In this document: positions 34,240 through 42,174 of the stretch, in pieces
Layout: the number at the start of each line of letters is the position of its first letter
How positions within the stretch are numbered: position 1 is the stretch's first letter
From: Bacillus sp. EB01
GTDB taxonomy: Bacteria; Bacillota; Bacilli; Bacillales; Cytobacillaceae
Direction of reading: 5' to 3'
NCBI RefSeq assembly: GCF_000613125.1
Contig: NZ_HG964497.1
Span: 1,690,958-1,754,957, forward strand
Length of the DNA stretch: 64,000 nucleotides
Notes under the pieces: generated by a model
The model's database searches: none
The model's input: only the letters and a program-made list of their open reading frames with translations
Told to the model about the DNA's origin: nothing
Translations under genes and position numbers: made by a program

Positions 34240-35553
34240 TTACTCCTGGGAAGCAAAAGTTCCCGTTGCGGCATGTTTTTTTTGATGGAAAATAGCATCT
34301 TCCTGATTCGTTTCGGCTTTCAGAAGCTCTGGATAACCATAGCTTCCATGTTCACTTATATCGAGACCGATAATTTCTTCCTCCTCCGTTACACGCAGGC
34401 CTTTCATCGCCAGTTTCATAACGTAAAGTATCGCGAAAGAAACGGCGAAGGCAAATGTGCCAGAGGCGATAACGCCAAGTGCCTGAACGCCAAGCTGTTC
34501 AAGGCCTCCCCCATAGAAGAGACCGGGCCTGCCAACGCTAGCAAGTTCTTCGGTTGCGAAAAACCCGGTTGAAAGGGTTCCCCAAATTCCTGCAGCCCCA
34601 TGGACAGAAAGGGCAAAGATGGGATCATCGATTTTTCTCTTTTCAAAGAAACGGATGCTATAGAATACAAGAATACCTGCGATAAAACCAATTAACACTG
34701 CTGCCCATGTATCAACGAATGCACACGATGCTGTTATAGCTACAAGTCCGGCCAATGCTCCGTTCAACATCATTGGCACATCAGCTTTGCCGGTGACCAC
34801 CCAGGAGATTATGAGAGCCGCGACAACGCCTGCGGCAGCTGCCAGGTTTGTATTAAGTGCAACGAATCCAAAGAATCCGGCATCAACGGAAACCGTGCTG
34901 CCTGCATTAAAGCCAAACCAGCCTACCCAAAGGAGGAGGACGCTTAGCGCGGTAAACACTTGATTATGTCCCTCAATGTTATTAGACGAGCCATCTTTGT
35001 TGTACTTTCCAATTCTGGGTTTTAGCAAGATTGTTCCGGCGAGGGCAGCCATTGCACCTGTCAGGTGAACAACTGTAGAACCTGCAAAATCCTGCTTGCC
35101 GTGTTCGGCAAGCCAGCCGCCACCCCAAATCCAGTGGGCGATAACAGGGTAAACTAGAATTGAAAAAAGGAAAGCGAAAACAAGATAAACAGATAATTTT
35201 GCCCGTTCAGCAAAGCCGCCGAAAGCGATTGTTAGTGAAATGCCGGCAAAGGCTAGCTGAAATAAAAAGAAAACAGCCCCTGAAAGGTTTATACCTTCAA
35301 TATCGTAACCAGAATAGAAAAAATCCGAAAATCCAACATATGCATTTCCTTCACCAAAAATAAGTCCATAGCCTATCGCCCAGAATACAAGCGAGGAAAT
35401 ACCGAATGTTAAAATTGTTTTTCCGGCAATATGGCCAGCATTCTTCATCCGGGTTGAACCAGTCTCAAGCAGGATGAAACCGCCAAGCATCAAAATGACC
35501 AAAACAGCGCCTACCATAACCCACAAGCTATTCATTAAAAATAATAGATCCAT
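34240..35553 (-). CDS. amtB: Ammonium transporter
   Basis: Eleven-helix Amt/Mep channel of 437 residues. Family landmarks include LGGFILLETGSTRMKNAGH, DFAGSTVVHLTGAMAALAG (with one channel His), FGFNAGSTVS and SVHGAAGIWGTLSTGFFA (second His). A TnrA box lies about 80 bases upstream and tnrA itself is the next gene upstream, so expression should rise on nitrogen limitation as for B. subtilis nrgA. No glnK/nrgB gene follows. Confidence 0.95.
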   Translation of the reverse strand: MDLLFLMNSLWVMVGAVLVILMLGGFILLETGSTRMKNAGHIAGKTILTFGISSLVFWAIGYGLIFGEGNAYVGFSDFFYSGYDIEGINLSGAVFFLFQLAFAGISLTIAFGGFAERAKLSVYLVFAFLFSILVYPVIAHWIWGGGWLAEHGKQDFAGSTVVHLTGAMAALAGTILLKPRIGKYNKDGSSNNIEGHNQVFTALSVLLLWVGWFGFNAGSTVSVDAGFFGFVALNTNLAAAAGVVAALIISWVVTGKADVPMMLNGALAGLVAITASCAFVDTWAAVLIGFIAGILVFYSIRFFEKRKIDDPIFALSVHGAAGIWGTLSTGFFATEELASVGRPGLFYGGGLEQLGVQALGVIASGTFAFAVSFAILYVMKLAMKGLRVTEEEEIIGLDISEHGSYGYPELLKAETNQEDAIFHQKKHAATGTFASQE

Positions 35554-35631
35554 TAAAAAAATCTCCCTCCATTTTGATTTCCCTCTTTGTAGAGATATTT
35601 TCGCATGGAAGGAGATAGGATTCTACAATCA

Positions 35632-35648
35632 TGTAAGAAAACCTAACA
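35632..35648. promoter_or_regulatory. TnrA box upstream of amtB
   Basis: TGTAAGAAAACCTAACA fits TGTNAN7TNACA exactly. It lies between tnrA and amtB, about 79 bases before the amtB start, suited to activation. Confidence 0.85.
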
Positions 35649-35656
35649 TAGAATTC

Positions 35657-35986
35657 TTATTGGTTATTTTTTAATCCAAAATGTGCATTAATCTGGCCTT
35701 GAATCATTTTCCTGCGTATATTCTTTTCAGAATCCACTTTCTTTCGTTTAATTTCCTGGCGTATTTCATAAGTTTGGACGCCGTCTTCGATTTTTTCAGC
35801 AATTTCTACAAGCAATTCCACATCGGAGAAGGAGTATTTTCGACTTCCTCCAGAAGTCCGATCCGGAAAAATAAGCTTTCTTTCTTCGTAATAACGAATT
35901 TGCCGTTCGGAAAGCCCTGTTAATTCCTTGACCACTCCGATGGAAATAACCTTTTTATCCTTGTAGGAAAACGCTCCAGTCCCCAC
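35657..35986 (-). CDS. tnrA: Nitrogen regulator TnrA
   Basis: MerR-family regulator of 109 residues. The N-terminal [32 protein letters not shown] (about 8-39) is near-identical in pattern to TnrA/GlnR DNA-binding domains. The short C-terminus [15 protein letters not shown] is the TnrA glutamine-synthetase-sensing tail (GlnR has a longer one). GTG start at 35986 after GGGGGAG. A TnrA box lies upstream, predicting autoregulation. Its neighbour amtB is a classical target. Confidence 0.93.
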   Translation of the reverse strand: MGTGAFSYKDKKVISIGVVKELTGLSERQIRYYEERKLIFPDRTSGGSRKYSFSDVELLVEIAEKIEDGVQTYEIRQEIKRKKVDSEKNIRRKMIQGQINAHFGLKNNQ

Positions 35987-36043
35987 CCTGACTCCCCCTT
36001 GGAAAACTCAAATGTTCTGACTTTAGTAATTTAGTACATTATA

Positions 36044-36060
36044 TGTTAAGAAACCTAACA
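36044..36060. promoter_or_regulatory. TnrA box upstream of tnrA
   Basis: TGTTAAGAAACCTAACA fits TGTNAN7TNACA exactly, about 58 bases before the tnrA start. Confidence 0.85.
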
Positions 36061-36097
36061 TGGTCAACGGGAATAGGAGAGGGAAGAAAAAATAAGT

Positions 36098-36127
36098 GAA
36101 AAACCACCCCGTTATCGAAGTGGTTGG
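36098..36127 (-). terminator. Rho-independent terminator of the TrhA gene
   Basis: On the minus strand AACCACTTC pairs with GGGGTGGTT across a short loop and is followed by TTTCACTTATTTTTTC. Confidence 0.75.
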
Positions 36128-36137
36128 TGAAATTTCA

Positions 36138-36785
36138 TTATAAGACAAATAGATAAACACTCAGGAAGTGGGATAAACTCCCAAGCAAAATAAAAATGTG
36201 GAATATCTCATGAAAGCCCATATGCTTTGTCCGGAGGAATTCGGGCTTTGCACCATAAATGATTCCGCCAATTGTATAAAAAATCCCCCCAAGAATCAGC
36301 AGGAATAAACCTGCCCAATGAAGGTTTCCTGATAGTAATGGAGCCACAAATACTACCATCCAGCCGAGAATAATATAGAGGGAGGTCGAAAGCCAGCGCG
36401 GGCAGTCGAACCAGACCATTTTGAAAATAATACCGCCAATTGCTGCTGTGGAAACAATCCCAAAGAGGATCCAACCGGCACGCCCATTTAGAGATATTAG
36501 GCAATAAGGGGTGTACGTTCCGGCGATTAAAATGAAAATCATGGAATGGTCAAGACGGCGCAAGAATGCAATTACTTTATCCTTCGCGATGACCAAATGG
36601 TAAGTAGCGGAAGCGGAATAAAGCAAAATCATACTAACACCGAAAATGATTACTGCTGTAATGGCAACTCCGGACATTCCAGCGAGTGAAGCCTTTATGA
36701 CCATTGCCAAAAGCCCGGCAAAGGAAAGAAGGGCACCGGCTAGATGGGTGAATCCATTAACAGGTTCGCGAACATAAGTATTCAT
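36138..36785 (-). CDS. trhA: Hemolysin III / PAQR-family membrane protein TrhA
   Basis: Seven-helix membrane protein of 215 residues. Landmarks are EPVNGFTHLAGALLS, SATYHLV, RLDHSMIFILIAGTYTPYCL and the C-terminal HEIFHIFILLGSLSHF, which supply the conserved His and Asp of the PAQR metal site. In bacteria these proteins are linked to membrane energetics and fluidity, despite the hemolysin name. Divergent from the DUF1836 gene, sharing a promoter region of about 135 bases. Confidence 0.88.
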   Translation of the reverse strand: MNTYVREPVNGFTHLAGALLSFAGLLAMVIKASLAGMSGVAITAVIIFGVSMILLYSASATYHLVIAKDKVIAFLRRLDHSMIFILIAGTYTPYCLISLNGRAGWILFGIVSTAAIGGIIFKMVWFDCPRWLSTSLYIILGWMVVFVAPLLSGNLHWAGLFLLILGGIFYTIGGIIYGAKPEFLRTKHMGFHEIFHIFILLGSLSHFLSVYLFVL

Positions 36786-36923
36786 AAATACACCTCGGCA
36801 ATTCGTAATATAGTTTTAATAACTACTTATAATAATACATATATACCGATATGTAGTCAATGTTTATGTAAAAGGTATTTTCCTGTATACTATAGGCAAA
36901 GCATTTAAATGATGGAGGTAACA

Positions 36924-37499
36924 ATGAAAGAAATTGAGGAATTAGTGGCCAAGCTTGGACTTGATAAACAATTAAGACTAGACGAAATACCGAGAATAGA
37001 CTTGTACATGGATCAGGTTATTCAGCTTTTTGAAAACAAATATGCAGATACAAAACGAAATGAGGAAGAAAAGATCCTGACTAAGACTATGATAAACAAC
37101 TATGCAAAAGGGGATTTGTTTTTTCCTGTAAAAAAGAAAAAATATACCAGGGACCACCTTGTTATGATCAGCATGATTTATCAGCTGAAGGGTGCTCTAT
37201 CAATCAATGATATCAAAGGTGTGTTAGAGGGTATCAATAATCAGGCTGTACGAGGCGAACTGAATCTAAGCGATTTTTATTCAATCTACCTCGACCTTTG
37301 TGAGACGAACACTGAAGACTTTATGGGTGAATTGGCAAAACGATATGCCGCTGTTAACGATAAATGTGAAACAAACTCTGAAGATGTCAATCGAAAAGTT
37401 CTGCTGATTGCGTCGCTAGTTCATATGAGCAATATGTACAGGCGTGTTGCGGAAAAGATTGCAGACGAATTATTGGAGAAGAATTCTGGAGAAAAGTAA
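36924..37499 (+). CDS. DUF1836 protein
   Basis: Cytoplasmic protein of 191 residues, ATG at 36924 with GGAGG 8 nt upstream. The pattern LRLDEIPRIDLYMDQVIQLFENK, then ILTKTMINNYAKGDLFFPVKKKKYTRDHLVMI (about 60-90), is that of DUF1836, a helical, possibly MerR/HTH-like family of unknown function. It is divergent from trhA and may regulate it (inference from arrangement). Confidence 0.8.
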   Translation: MKEIEELVAKLGLDKQLRLDEIPRIDLYMDQVIQLFENKYADTKRNEEEKILTKTMINNYAKGDLFFPVKKKKYTRDHLVMISMIYQLKGALSINDIKGVLEGINNQAVRGELNLSDFYSIYLDLCETNTEDFMGELAKRYAAVNDKCETNSEDVNRKVLLIASLVHMSNMYRRVAEKIADELLEKNSGEK

Positions 37500-37526
37500 A
37501 AGGACCCGGTATGGTTCCGGGTCCCT
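37500..37526 (+). terminator. Hairpin after the DUF1836 gene
   Basis: GGACCCGG / CCGGGTCC perfect 8-bp stem just after the TAA; no T run follows. Confidence 0.5.
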
Positions 37527-37556
37527 CAATATGTCTTTGGTCAACCTGCAGGGGGG

Positions 37557-39197
37557 TTATGCTGCAGGGGAAGTTTTTTCGATAGGTAATTCAATTAGCA
37601 CTTTTGTCCCTTTGTTGATTTCGCTTGAAAATCCCATCTTCCCGCGATGTGAATCAACTATTTTATAGCTGACGGTTAGGCCAAGTCCTGTTCCTTTTTC
37701 CTTTGAGGAATAGAACGGCTGGCCTATCTTCTCAAGTCTATCCTTGGAGATTCCAATTCCTGTATCAGTTATGGTGACAGTTACGGTTCCGTGCCCCGTT
37801 CTTGTTGCCCACACTTTTACTTTTCCGCCTGGATGTGAGGCTTCAATTGCGTTTTTGATCACATTGATAAACAATTGTTTAAGCTGGTTTCGCTCGCAAT
37901 CCAGAAATAAATCCTGCCTTCCGATGGTGTACTCGAGCTGTACATTATAAAAGGCAGCTTCTGTTTCTAGCAATGTGATGACATCGTGCAAAATCAGATA
38001 TAAATTTGAATGCTGGAATTTTATTTCCTGTGGCTTTGCTAATAAGAGCAGCTCCCCTACAATCGAGTTGATTCGATTGAGCTCGTTTTTCATGATTGCA
38101 TAGTAGGACTGATGCTTTTCATCCTCGGATTGCAAGAGCTGTACAAACCCAATCAGCGATGTCAGCGGATTCCGTATTTCATGTGCTACACTTGCAGACA
38201 TTTCTCCGACAACCGAAAGCTTTTCGGAGCGCCGGAGCTGCTCCTCGGTTTCTCTCAACTTGGTAACGTTTTTGCCATATCCAATTAATCCTGTGGTGTT
38301 TCCGTTTATGATGATTGGCATCGAGGTGCACTCCACAATAATGGTGGATCCCGTACTCGTAGTTAATTCCAGTTCAATGGTTTGTGGCTTCTTATGAATC
38401 ACGACCGCTGAAAGATAACGGCCAAGCATTCTTTTATCCGCATTCGGCATCAAATCTAGAATACGTTTACCGATAATATCAGCTGGTTCATAGCCAGTTA
38501 CTTCCTTAAAGCGTGAATTGACGTTAGTAAACATTCCTGTTAAATCAGTCATGTAAACGATATCCGGGTTATATTCAAACAAGGATTTATACTGCTGCCT
38601 GCTATCCTCGAGCAAATTAATGAGCATTCTGTTTTCAGTAATATCACGGCCGATGATGACAAGTCCTTTACGTTCTCCATCAGGATAAAACAGGGGTATT
38701 TTAATGGTGTCAAATATCCTTTTAACTCCCGAGGGTGTTTCAAGGATTTCTTCAACTCTAGTTATCTTCCCATTGGTCCAGGCTTCTTCATCTGAAATTT
38801 CACAATAACGGAGTGCATCGCCATAATCCTTCGAAAATGGTGCCAGTTCAGAATCCTTTTTGCCTCGATAATCTACTCCGGTAAGTTGGAACAGCTCAAG
38901 TCCATATTCGTTAACCTCAATCCATCTTCCTTTTCCATCCTTGAAATTCACAAAATCAACCATCGAGTTGATAAGGGTGGAAAGTTGTTGTTCCCCTAGT
39001 CTGGCTCGATTAAGTTCTCTTGTTTTTTTAAAGAGAAGGTAAATAAGAATACCTATAATTGTTGTTAATAGAGTATCCTTTGCCAGACTAAGCGCCATAA
39101 CTTGGTTTGAAGCCCCAAACAGGGCAAATAGATAGTTTGTTCCGAAAATTAGGGCGATGATGGCTATAATGCTAGAAAGGTAAATCTTTTTGTTCAT
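37557..39197 (-). CDS. Membrane PAS-PAS sensor histidine kinase (orphan)
   Basis: Sporulation-kinase-like sensor of 546 residues. Two N-terminal helices (about 5-52), two PAS domains (about 70-195 and 195-320), HisKA with phosphoacceptor His in SASVAHEIRNPLTSLIGFVQLL, then HATPase_c with the N-box VIKNAIEAS, DTGIGIS and GTGLGL. No response regulator is adjacent, which with the H-box type points to a Spo0F-directed phosphorelay. The ATG at 39197 follows GGGGGACC; 39221 would place the start upstream of that site. Confidence 0.88.
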   Translation of the reverse strand: MNKKIYLSSIIAIIALIFGTNYLFALFGASNQVMALSLAKDTLLTTIIGILIYLLFKKTRELNRARLGEQQLSTLINSMVDFVNFKDGKGRWIEVNEYGLELFQLTGVDYRGKKDSELAPFSKDYGDALRYCEISDEEAWTNGKITRVEEILETPSGVKRIFDTIKIPLFYPDGERKGLVIIGRDITENRMLINLLEDSRQQYKSLFEYNPDIVYMTDLTGMFTNVNSRFKEVTGYEPADIIGKRILDLMPNADKRMLGRYLSAVVIHKKPQTIELELTTSTGSTIIVECTSMPIIINGNTTGLIGYGKNVTKLRETEEQLRRSEKLSVVGEMSASVAHEIRNPLTSLIGFVQLLQSEDEKHQSYYAIMKNELNRINSIVGELLLLAKPQEIKFQHSNLYLILHDVITLLETEAAFYNVQLEYTIGRQDLFLDCERNQLKQLFINVIKNAIEASHPGGKVKVWATRTGHGTVTVTITDTGIGISKDRLEKIGQPFYSSKEKGTGLGLTVSYKIVDSHRGKMGFSSEINKGTKVLIELPIEKTSPAA

Positions 39198-39472
39198 AGG
39201 TCCCCCTGTAAAAATTTGCATACCTCTTGTGAGTGTATTCCTATACTACCATAGGAGAATACCTGAAGGGTATCTAAAATGAGGGATATTTAGAGAGTTA
39301 AATGCTGGTTTTAAAAGGGAAATGGAGCTGTAAAGGATAAATTTGTTGAGGGAGTTGGGAGAAGAGGGGGGGATGCCTGCCATCCAACCCCTCTTTAAGT
39401 TAAAGGTTTACGGAATCATAACATCGGTACAGAATATCAATATCGTATTGCGCGAAGCGGGGCGCAGACCAG

Positions 39473-41059
39473 CTATGCCTTTTTTTTATTTTGTGGTTGG
39501 CTGCTTCCGAGCGCAAGTACCCTGCCAATACTTACTTGGTTAACGCCTTTGCCAATCTGGACAGCTTGTTTAGCGGAATCTCTGACTGTTAGGTTTCGAA
39601 CCGCTACGGAATCAGCGCAGTTGTCGCCCCCGAATACTTTTACATCTGCACAGGCAGTGCGGAAATTACTTACTGAAATATTATCAAGTACAACATTCCG
39701 AGACCTGTACTGAATCGCCATCACTGGTTCGCCACCATAGTCATAATCCGGGTCCCCGATTGCGGTAAACTGATTAATAGCTACATTCCGGTATGCGGAA
39801 ACGACCAGTGCCCGCGGTTTTGAATCCACATACAAATCCGTATGGATTGGTGCAATAGATACAAGGTTTGTCGCGCGGATATTAAAAGCTGTTTTAGAAA
39901 TCGGATCGGTGCTTTTGTGGTGCCCTATATGGCGAAAATTGAAGGAACGGTTATCGTTGACCGATAAGTGGCCGATGATATGGACGTTTGATGCGGCGGA
40001 GGAATTATGATGCGCTTTTATTTCAACCCCGCCAAAGCAGCGCGTTGACGAGTTGTTAACGAGCCAAACATTCCTGGATCCGTCATCGGCTTCAAATCCA
40101 TTTGAATTAGAAAACCCTTTTTTATGCGAGCGTCCGCTTGGGTCGCACATATGGCAGTTGGAAATTAGAATATTATCGCTATGATGGGTTGTTACGCCGT
40201 CATCCCCGAAGCCGTATCCGTTCAGCCCGTCCAGCCAGATATAGTTGCTTCCTCCTCGTGCCCGGTACCCGTCACCCGAATAATTATAAATGGTCGAGGA
40301 TACATCAAAGCAATGAAGCCCAGGGTTGATTCCCTCCACATCCATTACCCAGCCAAACGTAACATTCGCAAAGAGCAAACAGCTGGAAAAATTATTACCT
40401 GCTGCTGTTTTAGGGACATTCCCCAGCCTTTCAATATTCCAGTCAAGGCTCATGCCTTTAACGAAGATGTTGCGATTTCCTTTCCAATGGGAAGAGTTTG
40501 TAACTAGCTGTGATGATTTTGGTGCCTTGTCATGGAGTTTAAGAATAGTTTGGCCTTTTCCTTCGCCAATCAGGCAGGTCCAGGATGGAAGGCGAATCTC
40601 TTGAGTGACGTATGTTCCTTTTGGTATCCGTACAATTACCCTTCCTTTGCCGATGGCCTTTTTGAATGCTTCTGTGTTATCAGTAACACCATCCCCAACA
40701 GCACCGAAGTCGGAGACATTCACCTCAGTATCAATGACTGACATCAGGTGAGTGTATTCCTCATCGAGAATTGGTTTCCAAGATGGAAAGGCATGTCCAT
40801 CAGGCCCGACTAGAGTGGTTGATTCATCGGGCATGTCAGCTTGCTTTGCGAAAAAAAGGACGGGCATTCTGTTGAAAAATTGTTTCAGCCTAGAGGGAAA
40901 GGACTTTTGTCTAATAATCTCTCTGCCGTCGGCACTTAAGTTTTCGAAAAGTTTTTCGGTATGCGCAACAGCCTCTGACATATTCGGGCTTCCTGCTGAC
41001 AGCTCCGCGATTAATTGTCTGTTTTTTCTAGAGTTATGTTCCTTTTCGAGGTAAAGCAA
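39473..41059 (-). CDS. Right-handed beta-helix protein (pectate lyase 3 / GH28-like)
   Basis: Protein of 528 residues. Residues 1-110 are helical or unclassified. At about 112 the pectate_lyase_3 signature starts (NVSDFGAVGDGVTDNTEAFKKAI) with PKGTYVTQEIRLPSWTCLIGEGKGQTIL, and the rest is repetitive beta-helix sequence (for example NVWLVNNSSTRCFGGVEIKAHHN). There is no signal peptide, unusual for a carbohydrate-active enzyme; similar folds occur in phage tail spikes and spore or capsule proteins. TTG start at 41059 after GGAGGAGGTGG. Function not assignable. Confidence 0.75.
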   Translation of the reverse strand: MLYLEKEHNSRKNRQLIAELSAGSPNMSEAVAHTEKLFENLSADGREIIRQKSFPSRLKQFFNRMPVLFFAKQADMPDESTTLVGPDGHAFPSWKPILDEEYTHLMSVIDTEVNVSDFGAVGDGVTDNTEAFKKAIGKGRVIVRIPKGTYVTQEIRLPSWTCLIGEGKGQTILKLHDKAPKSSQLVTNSSHWKGNRNIFVKGMSLDWNIERLGNVPKTAAGNNFSSCLLFANVTFGWVMDVEGINPGLHCFDVSSTIYNYSGDGYRARGGSNYIWLDGLNGYGFGDDGVTTHHSDNILISNCHMCDPSGRSHKKGFSNSNGFEADDGSRNVWLVNNSSTRCFGGVEIKAHHNSSAASNVHIIGHLSVNDNRSFNFRHIGHHKSTDPISKTAFNIRATNLVSIAPIHTDLYVDSKPRALVVSAYRNVAINQFTAIGDPDYDYGGEPVMAIQYRSRNVVLDNISVSNFRTACADVKVFGGDNCADSVAVRNLTVRDSAKQAVQIGKGVNQVSIGRVLALGSSQPQNKKKA

Positions 41060-41454
41060 CCTTCCACCTCCTCCAATGAATTTCCACTTCTATTATTCCC
41101 GGCATGCAGGCAGATAATCTTTTTTGGTAGCAAGAGAGTTTCTCATTGCTGCTTACGGCACTCTTAGAACTGGGAATTGCTTCCATTAACGCACAAGAAT
41201 TTTTGGATGGTTAGTGAGTTAGGAGTTGCTGGTAAAAAAGTGCTGCCTCCTTCTGGAATAACAATATGGAGTCCGTTATTTCTCAGGTACCTGGAGTCTC
41301 CGAGTATTCCTCGCTAGGGAGAAAGTAACATATATCATTCTGATGCTGCAATTAAGTATGGTGTTTTAAAATAGTACTTTCATTGTGTGGAATTTGGGGT
41401 ATAAATGAAAAATAATTGGATGCCCAGGCCTAATAAATCAGGCCCGGGGTAATA
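41060..41454. other. Intergenic region with a hairpin
   Basis: About 395 bases without a recognisable gene. CCAGGCCT/AGGCCCGG at about 41426-41445 is a probable 3'-end hairpin for the minus-strand coiled-coil gene. Confidence 0.5.
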
Positions 41455-41811
41455 TTAAAATTCTCCATCAAATGGGACAAACGGGATGTTGAATCTGTTT
41501 TCAAGGGTGCGCAGGCGTTGATTTACGCGCTGAAGGCGGCGTTGGGTCCGATCAAGTTGATTATTCAGCCGGGTAATTTCCCTGGATTGGCGCTCATTTT
41601 CACGCTCGATTTGTGTAGCCCGCCTTTCGAGCTGAGCAATCCTTCTCTCAAGCTCTTGCGGACGTTGGCGGTCTGGATCAAATTGCTGCATTTCAAATTC
41701 TGTGAGCTCCTGAGGCTGCTGGATAAACGTGTCATACTGGTATTGAGGTTGTTGTGATGCGAAAACTGGTTGTTGCTGGATTTGCTGTGGAAAGTAACCG
41801 TATGGATACAT
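41455..41811 (-). CDS. Q-rich coiled-coil protein, possible spore protein
   Basis: 118 residues with AAGGAG 9 nt before the ATG. The N-terminal half is Gln/Tyr/Pro-rich (YPYGYFPQQIQQQPVF). Residues about 50-105 form a strong coiled coil (RRIAQLERRATQIERENERQ). The tail RFNIPFVPFDGEF is hydrophobic. Composition of this type is common in Bacillus spore coat or exosporium proteins, but I cannot name the family. Confidence 0.65.
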   Translation of the reverse strand: MYPYGYFPQQIQQQPVFASQQPQYQYDTFIQQPQELTEFEMQQFDPDRQRPQELERRIAQLERRATQIERENERQSREITRLNNQLDRTQRRLQRVNQRLRTLENRFNIPFVPFDGEF

Positions 41812-42174
41812 TGGGCATTTCTCCTTTGTTTGTAATGGGCAAAGTCCCTATACTCTATGTTGGTAAGTCGCTTCTGACACGGCATCCGCCCATTTATAAG
41901 TCAGAGATAGTGTTCTTACATCGGTTTCCCTTAACTATGCTAATCGGTCGGATTTTTTCGAAGTCGGAAAGGCCAACCGTGATTACTGATGGCTGTTTAG
42001 CTTCTTTTAACATTTGAGGACGGGCAGAAAGACTTACTCAATTTCGTACTTCTATTAGGCAGAAATGAGTACTCTATTGCGAACTCTGTTAGAATAGGGT
42101 TGAAGAGTACAAAAATAGTTAAATAGGTAATCAGAACAAACTAAAACGACGCACGTATTCAGGGGGCAGCGGTT
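41812..42174. other. Intergenic region between divergent genes
   Basis: About 360 bases. It contains the ribosome site of the coiled-coil gene and presumably both promoters; no gene or clear structure is seen. Confidence 0.5.
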
